A stretch of DNA of 64,000 nucleotides, from NCBI RefSeq assembly GCF_008329525.1, contig NZ_NPKQ01000002.1, positions 1,240,001 through 1,304,000 of the forward strand. Reading direction: 5' to 3'. Source of the DNA: Tardiphaga sp. P9-11. Its GTDB lineage: Bacteria; Pseudomonadota; Alphaproteobacteria; Rhizobiales; Xanthobacteraceae. A program made the position numbers and the translations under genes. Shown here one piece after another: positions 25,368-32,832 of the stretch; the stretch's first letter is position 1, and each line of letters opens with the position of its first letter. The notes below the pieces were generated by a model. The model had not been told where the DNA came from, ran no database searches, and saw nothing but the letters and a program-made list of their open reading frames with translations.

Positions 25368-26744
25368 CTACTTCGCGCCCGCCACCTTCTGCTTGCCATA
25401 GGTGATACGATAGATCGCGCCGTTCCAGTCGTCGGACACCAGCATCGATCCGTCCTTCATCTGCAGCACGTCCACAGGGCGGCCGAGATATTTGTTATCC
25501 TCGATGAAGCCGGTGAGGAACGGCTCGACGGATTTCACCGTGCCGTCCTTGTTCAGCTTCGCGACAACGACGTCACCGCCGAGCTTCGTGGTCTTGTTCC
25601 AGGAGCCGTGGCGCGCGATGAAGATCGCGTCCTTGTAAGCGGCCGGGAACATCTTGCCGGTGTAGAACCGCATGCCCAGTGCCGCCGTATGTGACCCGAG
25701 CAGGCCGACCGGCGCCGTGTAGTCCGCGCAGGACTTGCCCCAGCCGAATTCCGGATCGAGAATATTACCCTGCAGACAGTAAGGCGCGCCGAAGTCTTCA
25801 CCCGCCTTGGTGACACGGTTGAGTTCGTCCTCCGGCACCGCTTCCGACATCCAGTCGCGGCCGTTGTCGGTGAAGTACATCTGCTTGCTGGTCGGATTCC
25901 AGTCGAAGCCGACAGTGTTGCGGACGCCCTTCACATAGACCTCGGCGCCGGTGCCATCGAGATTCATGCGGCGAATCTGGCCATGAGCCTCGTCATGCAG
26001 CACGTTGTTGCCGGGCTGGCCGACCGGCACATAGAGCTTGTTGTCCGGCCCGATGCCGATGAACTTCCAGCCATGGGCTTCATCCTTCGGAAGGTTGTCG
26101 TAGATCATGGTCGGCTTCGGCGGATTTTCGAGATTGTCCTCCACCTTGTCGATCTTGGAGATCTTCGAGAGTTCGGCGATGTAGAGCGTGCCGTCCTTGA
26201 AGGCGAGACCGTTCGGGCGATAGAGGCCAGACGCGAGCACCTTCACCTGGCGCTTGCCGTCCTTGTTCATGACGGCATAGACCTTGTCGACGAGGCGCGA
26301 GCCCACAAAGACCGTGCCCTTGTCGCCTTCGCGCATCGAGCGCGCATTGGCCATGCCGGCGGCGTAAACCTCGATATTGAAGCCCGCGGGGACCTTCAGC
26401 TTCGCGAGCGGCAGCTTGTCGGCGGCGGAGGGAATCGGCGGCGGCGCAACCGGCGCGAGCTTGGCTGCGGCGGCGCCGTCTGGACGGCCGATCAGCGGCG
26501 AGCCGGGCGGCAGGGCTGGCGCAGCAGGCGCTGCTGCCGCAGTTGCGGCCGGCGCGGGAGCTGCAGCTTGCGGCGCAGCGGGTGCGGGAGCGACTGCCGG
26601 GGCTGGAGCCGCGGCAGCGGGTGGCGACGCCGCAGGCGGCGTGGCTGGTGTCGTGTCGGATTGCTGGGCGAAGGCGCCGCTCGCAAAGACGCCGATGAAC
26701 GCACCGGCAAGCAATGCCTGACGTGCGGAGGTGTAAACACTCAT
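25368..26744 (-). CDS. Sorbosone-dehydrogenase-like PQQ-dependent sugar dehydrogenase (secreted)
   Basis: 458-residue exported enzyme. A Sec signal peptide (to about residue 27, ASGAFAQQ) is followed by an unusual Ala/Pro-rich linker to about residue 95, then a six-bladed beta-propeller of the soluble glucose/sorbosone dehydrogenase family (GFNIEVYAAGMANARSM, LYRPNGLAFKDGTLYIAE, HGQIRRMNLDG, FIARHGSWN, RPVDVLQMKDGSMLVSDDW). Such enzymes oxidise sugars or aldehydes in the periplasm using PQQ. The ATG at 26744 is backed by GGGGAGAG. The nearby pqqABCDE genes and the downstream cytochrome c supply cofactor and electron acceptor. The substrate is not deducible. Confidence 0.88.
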   Translation of the reverse strand: MSVYTSARQALLAGAFIGVFASGAFAQQSDTTPATPPAASPPAAAAPAPAVAPAPAAPQAAAPAPAATAAAAPAAPALPPGSPLIGRPDGAAAAKLAPVAPPPIPSAADKLPLAKLKVPAGFNIEVYAAGMANARSMREGDKGTVFVGSRLVDKVYAVMNKDGKRQVKVLASGLYRPNGLAFKDGTLYIAELSKISKIDKVEDNLENPPKPTMIYDNLPKDEAHGWKFIGIGPDNKLYVPVGQPGNNVLHDEAHGQIRRMNLDGTGAEVYVKGVRNTVGFDWNPTSKQMYFTDNGRDWMSEAVPEDELNRVTKAGEDFGAPYCLQGNILDPEFGWGKSCADYTAPVGLLGSHTAALGMRFYTGKMFPAAYKDAIFIARHGSWNKTTKLGGDVVVAKLNKDGTVKSVEPFLTGFIEDNKYLGRPVDVLQMKDGSMLVSDDWNGAIYRITYGKQKVAGAK

Positions 26745-26899
26745 GGATCTCTCCCCTTTCAAGGAAGCCTTCTCTGCGCGCAGCACACATCTGATGCGCC
26801 GCCCCCGAGGCTTTCCAGATCGCACTGTTGGATATTTTTACGCCGCTGCGCAATCAAAACATGGCGCGCGAGCAAGTCTGCACGGATTCCCGCAATCGA

Positions 26900-26946
26900 C
26901 CAGTGCCTCGGTTCTGATAGAATCAGAACCGAGGCACTGGCTTTTT
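26900..26946 (+). terminator. Strong Rho-independent terminator with no plus-strand gene before it
   Basis: Perfect stem of 18-19 bp (CCAGTGCCTCGGTTCTGAT, 3-nt loop, complement) followed by CTTTTTG on the plus strand. The flanking genes are both on the minus strand, and on that strand no T-run follows. It is therefore an orphan plus-strand terminator, suggesting a small RNA from 26745-26940. Confidence 0.75.
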
Positions 26947-26986
26947 GTATTGACGCGAACCGGTGCCCACTTCGCTCGACAACGCT

Positions 26987-27244
26987 CTAATGCCGTGTTG
27001 CGGACTCGTCGGTGGCATCGAGCAGCGCTTCGGTGAACGGGAATTCGAGCACGATCTCACCGTCCTTGTCCGTGACTTCCAGCACCGCTTTCAGCAGATC
27101 GCTCGGCGTGCCCTCGGAGCGCAGCAATTGCAGGATCATCGACCGGGCCACATCCCAGGCATGATCGGGATCGCGCAGCTCCTCGCCTTCGGGATCGACC
27201 ACCAGCTCGTCGTTGATGCGCGTGTTGAAGAAATAAAGCGGCAT
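26987..27244 (-). CDS. DUF6894 family protein
   Basis: 85-residue acidic soluble protein. The N-terminus MPLYFFNTRINDELVVDPEG and the HAWDVARSMI segment match the DUF6894 family of short rhizobial proteins (pattern M-x-x-Y-F-F near the start, acidic E/D-rich turn, then a helix). Function unknown. It is a single-gene unit reading away from pqqA, and the 270 bp between them holds the pqqA promoter. No signal peptide or membrane helix. Confidence 0.82.
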   Translation of the reverse strand: MPLYFFNTRINDELVVDPEGEELRDPDHAWDVARSMILQLLRSEGTPSDLLKAVLEVTDKDGEIVLEFPFTEALLDATDESATRH

Positions 27245-27364
27245 GGCAATTCTCTTTGGCGCTGGAAACCCCTGACGCCAAAATCCCGGAAGATGCGGCG
27301 CCTGAACACGAATCGAGTGCCCCTCAATCGAAGGCCTTCGCTATCTATGGAACGTTTTCGCCAT

Positions 27365-27399
27365 TGCAATATTGCAGCGCAATCGATTGTGCATTGCAC
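27365..27399. promoter_or_regulatory. Cluster of three palindromes upstream of pqqA
   Basis: TGCAATATTGCA (27365-27376, perfect), CAATCGATTG (27380-27389, perfect) and GTGCATTGCAC (27389-27399, one central mismatch) lie back to back about 115-150 bp upstream of pqqA, all built on GCAAT/ATTGC. Likely regulator sites in the pqqA/DUF6894 divergent region; the regulator is unknown. Confidence 0.45.
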
Positions 27400-27514
27400 G
27401 CATATTGTACCCCCGCAGCTTCACATTGTGATGACGAAGTTGTTGGCGAACCTTTGGGCAGGGATTACAGTTGTGGTCATGCAGTACCTGACTGCAGACA
27501 AGCGGGAGATTATG

Positions 27515-27595
27515 ATGGCCTGGAAAGCACCAAAGATCGTCGAAGTTGCAGTCGGCATGGAAATCAACATGTACGCCTGCGCAGCGCGCAAGTAA
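27515..27595 (+). CDS. pqqA: PQQ precursor peptide PqqA
   Basis: 26-residue peptide that is the substrate for pyrroloquinoline quinone synthesis. The invariant Glu16 and Tyr20 are in place (GMEINMYACAARK), the E-x3-Y pair cross-linked by PqqE. The start at 27515 is preferred over the ATG one codon earlier because GGGAG is six bases upstream of it and because it gives the canonical MAWKAPKIVEV start. A hairpin between pqqA and pqqB would let pqqA be expressed in excess. First gene of the pqqABCDE operon. Confidence 0.95.
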   Translation: MAWKAPKIVEVAVGMEINMYACAARK

Positions 27596-27626
27596 GACTT
27601 GAGCTCACGCTAAGATCTTAAGTTTT

Positions 27627-27664
27627 GGGGCGCCTTCGTCACTGACGGGCGCCCCGCGTCTTTT
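27627..27664 (+). terminator. Attenuator hairpin between pqqA and pqqB
   Basis: GGGGCGCC at 27627-27634 pairs with GGCGCCCC at 27648-27655, with a further CGTC/GACG stem inside, followed by GCGTCTTTT. A partial terminator here explains higher pqqA than pqqB-E expression, as reported for pqq operons elsewhere. Confidence 0.65.
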
Positions 27665-27715
27665 CACGAGACGCGAATGGCTCAAGAGACAAATTAGGCG
27701 GTTCGGGGCGATTTC

Positions 27716-28645
27716 ATGTTGCGTGTTGTCGTTCTTGGAGCCGCGGCCGGCGGCGGTGTTCCGCAATGGAACTGCGGATGCCGGATTTGTCGTGCGGCAC
27801 GCAGCGAACGACCGGAGCTGCAAAGCGGTCAGGCCTCGGTCGCGATCTCGACCGACAATGCCAACTGGTTCCTGGTCAATGCGTCGCCCGATCTGCGGCA
27901 GCAGGTGACCGCTACGCCCCAGCTTCATCCCCATCCCGATCATGTCAGGCACTCGCCCATCGCCGGCGTGATCCTCACCAATGGTGAGGTCGATGCGGTG
28001 GCCGGGCTCTTGTCCATGCGGGAAGGTTCGCCATTTACAATCTATGCGCACCAGCGTGTGCTGGCGATCCTGAAAGCCAACAGCATCTTCAACGTGCTCT
28101 CGGATAAAAACGTGCGCCGCGAAGCCATCCAGATTGACGAATCTTTCGAACCGACGCTGCAGGATGGCACGCCGTCCGGCCTGCAGGTGCTGCCCTTCGT
28201 CGTCCCCGGCAAAAGCGCGTGGTATCTTGAAGGACAGGCACATCCGGCTGGCGAAGATGGTGACGGCGATACGCTGGGACTTCGCATCGCCGAGAAGGCT
28301 AGCGGCAAGTATTTCTATTTCATTGCGGCCTGCGCGCGCGTGACGCCCGAACTGAAGACGCGCATCGCAGGCGCTCCGCTGGTGTTCTTCGACGGCACCG
28401 TCTGGCGCGACGACGAGTTGATCGCTGCGGGATTGGGTCAGAAGACCGGCCAGAGCATGGGGCATCTGTCAATGTCCGGCACGCAGGGCGCCATCAGCGA
28501 ATTGGCCGACGCCGGCATCGCCAGAAAGTTCTTCCTGCACATCAACAATTCGAACCCGGCGCTGCTGCATGATTCCACCGAGCGCGCCGCATTGACCACC
28601 GCCGGCTGGCAAATCCCCGGCAACGGCATGGAGATCACCCTGTGA
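27716..28645 (+). CDS. pqqB: PQQ biosynthesis protein PqqB
   Basis: 309-residue metallo-beta-lactamase-fold oxygenase of the PQQ pathway, thought to hydroxylate a tyrosine in the processed PqqA-derived intermediate. The N-terminus LRVVVLGAAAGGGVPQWNCG with the CGCRIC motif is diagnostic, as are WFLVNASPDLRQQ and the end MSGTQGAISEL / FFLHINNSNP. Cytoplasmic, with no signal peptide. The ATG at 27716 follows the attenuator by about 50 bp. Its stop overlaps the pqqC start (GTGA). Confidence 0.95.
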   Translation: MLRVVVLGAAAGGGVPQWNCGCRICRAARSERPELQSGQASVAISTDNANWFLVNASPDLRQQVTATPQLHPHPDHVRHSPIAGVILTNGEVDAVAGLLSMREGSPFTIYAHQRVLAILKANSIFNVLSDKNVRREAIQIDESFEPTLQDGTPSGLQVLPFVVPGKSAWYLEGQAHPAGEDGDGDTLGLRIAEKASGKYFYFIAACARVTPELKTRIAGAPLVFFDGTVWRDDELIAAGLGQKTGQSMGHLSMSGTQGAISELADAGIARKFFLHINNSNPALLHDSTERAALTTAGWQIPGNGMEITL

Positions 28646-29403
28646 AGATATCTGCGCTGTCGCTCGATGTGTCGGTCTCGCTCGACAACGCCGCGCAACT
28701 GGAAGAGACGCTGCGGCATATCGGCGCGACGCGCTATCACAGCCTGCATCCGTTTCATAAATTGTTGCATGGCGGCAAGCTCAACAAGGGCCAAGTGCAG
28801 GCCTGGGCGCTGAACCGCTATTATTACCAGAGCACGATCCCCATCAAGGATGCGGTAGTCATCTCGCGGTTTCGCGACCGCGCGACACGGATGGAATGGC
28901 GGCACCGGATAGAGGATCACGATGGCGATGCCGGCACCGAGGGTGGCATCGAACGCTGGCTGAAGCTCACCGAAGGCCTCGGCCTCGACAGCGCCTATGT
29001 GGAATCCACCGAAGGCATCCTGCCGGCGACGCGCTTTGCCGTGGAGGCCTATGTGCATTTCGTGCGCGACAAGACACCGCTGGAAGCGATCGCCTCGTCG
29101 CTGACGGAACTGTTCGCGCCGAACCTGCATGAGGAGCGCATCTCCGGCATGCTGAAGCACTATGATTTCGTGAACCCTGACATCATGAGCTATTTCAGCC
29201 GCCGCCTGACCCAGGCGCCGCGCGATGCCGGCTTTGCGCTGGATTACGTCAAGCAGCACGCCACCACGCCGGCCGAGCGCCGTGCAGTGTGCAATGCACT
29301 GATCTTCAAGACCAATGTGTTGTGGGTGCAGCTCGATGCGCTGTATCATGCCTATGTGGACGGCCATGTGCCGCCGGGCGCGTTCGTCCCGGCAGCGAAC
29401 TAG
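28642..29403 (+). CDS. pqqC: Pyrroloquinoline-quinone synthase PqqC
   Basis: 253-residue cofactorless oxidase of haem-oxygenase-like fold that catalyses the final ring closure and eight-electron oxidation to PQQ. Diagnostic segments are YHSLHPFHKLLHGGKL, VQAWALNRYYYQSTIPIKDA and RIEDHDGD. The start is GTG at 28642, overlapping the pqqB stop; about 25 residues precede the conserved core, slightly longer than usual but within range. Followed 10 bp later by pqqD. Confidence 0.95.
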   Translation: MKISALSLDVSVSLDNAAQLEETLRHIGATRYHSLHPFHKLLHGGKLNKGQVQAWALNRYYYQSTIPIKDAVVISRFRDRATRMEWRHRIEDHDGDAGTEGGIERWLKLTEGLGLDSAYVESTEGILPATRFAVEAYVHFVRDKTPLEAIASSLTELFAPNLHEERISGMLKHYDFVNPDIMSYFSRRLTQAPRDAGFALDYVKQHATTPAERRAVCNALIFKTNVLWVQLDALYHAYVDGHVPPGAFVPAAN

Positions 29404-29413
29404 AGGCTGAGAG

Positions 29414-29734
29414 ATGTCGGAATTGCGCAGCAATCGCCGGATCAGCGTCAGCGCGGACAGCAAGCCCGTGCTGCCGCGCCACGCCAAGCTGAAATTCGAC
29501 GAAACGCGCCAGCGCTGGGTGATCCTCGCGCCGGAGCGCGTGCTGGCGCCCGACGACATCGCCGTGGAAATTCTGCAGCTCTGCGATGGCGTGCGCAACG
29601 TCACCGACATCATCGACTTGCTGGTGGCGAAATACGCCGCGCCGCGCGACGACATTGGTGCCGACGTTGTCGCCATGCTGCAGGACCTCGCCGACAAGGG
29701 CTTCCTCACGCAAGCGCGGGAGAAGACAGCATGA
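29414..29734 (+). CDS. pqqD: PQQ biosynthesis peptide chaperone PqqD
   Basis: 106-residue winged-helix RiPP recognition protein that binds PqqA and presents it to PqqE. Visible family marks: LPRHAKLKFDETRQRWVILA, ILQLCDGVRNVTDIIDLL and MLQDLADKGFL. Length is slightly above the usual ~90 because of an N-terminal extension. Stop overlaps the pqqE start (ATGA), as expected for partners acting in a complex. Confidence 0.94.
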   Translation: MSELRSNRRISVSADSKPVLPRHAKLKFDETRQRWVILAPERVLAPDDIAVEILQLCDGVRNVTDIIDLLVAKYAAPRDDIGADVVAMLQDLADKGFLTQAREKTA

Positions 29735-30954
29735 GCCCTACTCTCACAGATGCCAGTCCCGTCTTCGCCGATCCCGCCGACAGTCTTGCGATCATGGAGC
29801 GCACGCGCTCGACCGCTGAAACCTTCGGCATTCCCTTGGCCGTGCTCGCCGAGCTGACCCATCGCTGCCCGCTGCAATGCCCGTATTGCTCCAATCCCGT
29901 CGAGCTCGATCGCGGCGGCACGGAGCTCACCACCGACGAATGGAAGAAGGTCCTCTCCGAGCTCGCCGAGATCGGCGTGTTGCAGATCCACTTCTCCGGC
30001 GGCGAGCCGACCGCGCGCAAGGACATCGTCGAGCTGGTGCAACACGCCACCGATGTCGGGCTGTATTCCAACCTCATCACCTCGGCCGTGCTGCTGACGC
30101 GCGACAAGCTCAGCGCACTGGCGGATGCCGGGCTGTGCCATGTGCAGATCAGCTTCCAGGGCAATGAACCCGTGGTTGCCGATCGCGTCGGCGGCTTGAA
30201 GAATGGCCACGTGAAGAAGCTCGAAGTCGCGAAGTGGACCCGCGAACTCGATCTGCCGCTCACGGTGAACGCCGTGATGCACCGGCAGAACCTGCATCAG
30301 CTCCCGGACATCATCCAGATGGCCGTCGATCTCGATGCCGACCGGCTCGAAGTCGCCAATGTGCAGTACTACGGCTGGGCACTGAAGAACCGCGCCGCCC
30401 TGATGCCGACCATCGATCAGATCGACGAGACCAGCCGCATCGTCGAGGATGCGCAGGTACGCCTAAAGGGCATCCTCGATATCGACTATGTCGTACCGGA
30501 TTACTACGCGCTGCGACCGAAGAAATGCATGGGCGGCTGGGGCCGGCAATTCTTCAATATCTCCCCGGCCGGCAAAGTGCTGCCGTGCCACGCCGCCGAG
30601 ACCATCACCGGAATGGAATTCGAATCCGTACGCTCCAATCATTCGATCGCCTGGATCTGGCAGAATTCCGAAGCCTTCAATCGCTATCGCGGCACCGGCT
30701 GGATGCCCGAGCCGTGCCGGAGCTGCGAATTCAAGGAAGTGGATTTCGGCGGCTGCCGCTGCCAGGCCTTTGCGCTGACCGGCGACGCCGGGAATACCGA
30801 CCCGGCCTGCACGCTGTCGCCTGTTCACGCCGAAATCTTCAAGATGGCCGAGATGGAATCCACTGAGGGCCGCGACCGTTTCATCTATCGCAACTTCAAC
30901 GGCGGCACGCTGGAAGTGGAAGAACCACATTTGGACAGCACTCATGGCGCCTGA
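29731..30954 (+). CDS. pqqE: PqqA peptide cyclase PqqE (radical SAM)
   Basis: 407-residue radical SAM enzyme that forms the C-C bond between Glu and Tyr of PqqA. The [4Fe-4S] cluster motif is C46-x3-C50-x2-C53 (HRCPLQCPYCSNP), and the C-terminal SPASM domain carries further Cys ligands (GKVLPCHAAE, EPCRSCEFKEVDFGGCRCQ). Residues 1-35 form an N-terminal extension before the barrel. Coupled to pqqD, and its 3' end overlaps the following peptidase gene by 11 bp. Confidence 0.95.
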   Translation: MSPTLTDASPVFADPADSLAIMERTRSTAETFGIPLAVLAELTHRCPLQCPYCSNPVELDRGGTELTTDEWKKVLSELAEIGVLQIHFSGGEPTARKDIVELVQHATDVGLYSNLITSAVLLTRDKLSALADAGLCHVQISFQGNEPVVADRVGGLKNGHVKKLEVAKWTRELDLPLTVNAVMHRQNLHQLPDIIQMAVDLDADRLEVANVQYYGWALKNRAALMPTIDQIDETSRIVEDAQVRLKGILDIDYVVPDYYALRPKKCMGGWGRQFFNISPAGKVLPCHAAETITGMEFESVRSNHSIAWIWQNSEAFNRYRGTGWMPEPCRSCEFKEVDFGGCRCQAFALTGDAGNTDPACTLSPVHAEIFKMAEMESTEGRDRFIYRNFNGGTLEVEEPHLDSTHGA

Positions 30955-31930
30955 CGCCGATATCGGCAAAACCACCGGTTCGTCCGATCCCTTCGCGCCT
31001 CTCACTTCCGAGCATCTCGACGTCGGCGACGGCCACACGATCCATGTGGAGTCCGTCGGCCACCGGGGCGGTATCCCTGCAGTATATCTGCATGGCGGCC
31101 CCGGCTCGGGCTGCCAGCCCGATCATCGCCGGCTGTTCGATCCGCAGCGCTTTCACACCGTCCTGTTCGACCAGCGCGGTGCCGGTCGCAGCAAGCCGAA
31201 GGGTTTTCGCGAGGCGAATACGCTGCCCCACCTGATCGCAGATATAGAAACGATCCGCACCAAATTCGGCTTCGACAAATGGCTGGTGGTCGGCGGCTCC
31301 TGGGGCGCGACGCTGGCACTCGCTTATGCGCGGGCCCACCCGGACCGCGTCACCGGCATCGTGCTGCGTGCAACGTTTCTCGGCACGCGGGAAGAATTGC
31401 ATGATGTATTCGACGTCATGTTGCCGCGGCACTATCCCGGCCTGCATGAAGATTTTCTGAGCGCCCTTCCCGAAGCCGAGCGCGCCGATCCGTTGCCGAA
31501 CTTCTATCGCCGTATTCTCGATGCCGATCCGGCCGTGCATGTCCCGGCGATCCGCGCCTGGGGCGGCACCGAAGCCGTCCTGTCGGAAATCGCGCCGAAG
31601 CGCACGCGGCTCGACCGTGCCGAACTCGGCAACACCACGCGGCCGATGCCGGCCACGCCGGCGATGGAAGCACATTACTTCCAGCACGATTGCTTCATGC
31701 GGCCGCACCAGCTCATGGAAGACGTAGGCAAACTCGCCGGCATTCCCGGCGTCATCATTCAGGGCCGTTACGACTTCCTCTGCCCGCCCGCGACATCGCA
31801 CGCCCTGGCCAGGCGCTGGACGGATGCTGAGATGCGCATCGTTGAAGGCGCCGGTCATAGCCTGTATGACCCCGGCATGCGCGATGCGGTGATGAAGGCC
31901 ATCGCCGATGTGGCGTCAAAGTCGAAGTAG
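30944..31930 (+). CDS. Proline iminopeptidase-like alpha/beta hydrolase (peptidase S33)
   Basis: 328-residue serine peptidase of the S33 family, which releases N-terminal proline or acts on small peptides. It has the oxyanion HGGPG at 50-54, DQRGAGRS near 76-83, nucleophile Ser119 in GGSWGA, an acid Asp in QGRYDFLCPP and the His in GAGHSLYD. The ATG at 30944 lies inside the end of pqqE (11-bp overlap), so it is part of the pqq operon. No M16 peptidase (PqqF/PqqG) is seen in the window; this enzyme could process PqqA fragments, though that is inference. Confidence 0.88.
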   Translation: MAPDADIGKTTGSSDPFAPLTSEHLDVGDGHTIHVESVGHRGGIPAVYLHGGPGSGCQPDHRRLFDPQRFHTVLFDQRGAGRSKPKGFREANTLPHLIADIETIRTKFGFDKWLVVGGSWGATLALAYARAHPDRVTGIVLRATFLGTREELHDVFDVMLPRHYPGLHEDFLSALPEAERADPLPNFYRRILDADPAVHVPAIRAWGGTEAVLSEIAPKRTRLDRAELGNTTRPMPATPAMEAHYFQHDCFMRPHQLMEDVGKLAGIPGVIIQGRYDFLCPPATSHALARRWTDAEMRIVEGAGHSLYDPGMRDAVMKAIADVASKSK

Positions 31931-31958
31931 GCTTGGAAACTGAAATAGGACTTCCGGA

Positions 31959-32627
31959 ATGCCGATCGCGGGAACGGGAATGCTGATGACGTCGATGGAT
32001 ATCGACGCGGCACATGAGCAGGAATTCAACGCGTGGTACGACCGCGAGCATCTCGCCGAGCGCGTCGCCATCGAAGGCTTCGTCGAGGCCCGGCGTTACG
32101 TGGCCGTCAACGCCAGGCCGAAATATCTCGGGCTCTATTCGACCGCGACATTCGACGTGCTGGACAGCGACGCCTATCGCACGGCACTGGCCAACCAGAC
32201 CAAGTGGTCGCTGGCCAATATCGGCCGCTTCCAGAACATGTTGCGCTCGGTAGCGCGGATCACCGTCAGCCGCGGTCAGGGCCGTGGCGCGGCATTGGGT
32301 CTGGTGCGTATCCGCCCCCCCGTCGATGGCGGTGACACACTGCGCAGTGCTATCGAAGCACAGCTCGATCCCGGCGATATCAACGGCATCATCTCGATGC
32401 ATCTGATGGAGAGCGATCCGCGGCTGTCGAAGCCACTCACCGACGATCCCGCCGCGCCCAATCCGGCGGCGCGCGACTGGTATGTGATGATCGACGGCAC
32501 CGATGTGGATGCGGTGACGGCGACCATGAACGGTCGCTTCGATGCAGCCGTCAAGGCAGCTTCCGCGGAGCTGATTTCCGAGGGGACCTACCGGCTGATG
32601 TGGGATCTGGCGAAGAGCGACCTCTGA
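31959..32627 (+). CDS. Conserved hypothetical protein, EthD/DUF4286-like ferredoxin fold
   Basis: 222-residue soluble protein. The N-terminal half (MLMTSMDIDAAHEQEFNAWY, then DREHLAERVAIEGF and RRYVAV) has the pattern of dimeric alpha-beta-barrel proteins of the EthD/DUF4286 type, in which the WYDREHL motif is typical; the C-terminal half may be a second copy of the fold (WYVMIDGTDVDAV). Function unknown. It follows the iminopeptidase by 28 bp and may be the last gene of the pqq transcript. No Cys-rich motif, signal peptide or membrane helix. Confidence 0.7.
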   Translation: MPIAGTGMLMTSMDIDAAHEQEFNAWYDREHLAERVAIEGFVEARRYVAVNARPKYLGLYSTATFDVLDSDAYRTALANQTKWSLANIGRFQNMLRSVARITVSRGQGRGAALGLVRIRPPVDGGDTLRSAIEAQLDPGDINGIISMHLMESDPRLSKPLTDDPAAPNPAARDWYVMIDGTDVDAVTATMNGRFDAAVKAASAELISEGTYRLMWDLAKSDL

Positions 32628-32832
32628 ATCGTTCATCACAGTGACTGCGCAGGATTTGAGTGAACAGTGCGCAATTTGGCTACTACAATTCGCGCGATGA
32701 TACTTTTAAATAGATAGTTCGTACGAATACCGCCGATAACAACGCGATGATTAACAGTATAGCGGCATCCTGATGCGACAATAGGCAACCACTCAGATTG
32801 GACTGGTTGACATTTATCAAGGATAGGCCGCC

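Noticed and set aside
27420-27430. TCACATTGTGA ahead of pqqA as a CRP site
   Set aside because: CRP sites read TGTGA-N6-TCACA; here the halves are in the opposite order with a 1-nt spacer.
28438-30297. 619-residue minus-strand frame opposite pqqC-pqqE
   Set aside because: Runs across several plus-strand genes with clear motifs and has no protein-like pattern of its own.
32700-32716. TTTTAAATAGATAG upstream of the chemoreceptor gene as a sixth operator
   Set aside because: The right half and centre do not fit the palindrome; more likely ordinary AT-rich promoter DNA.
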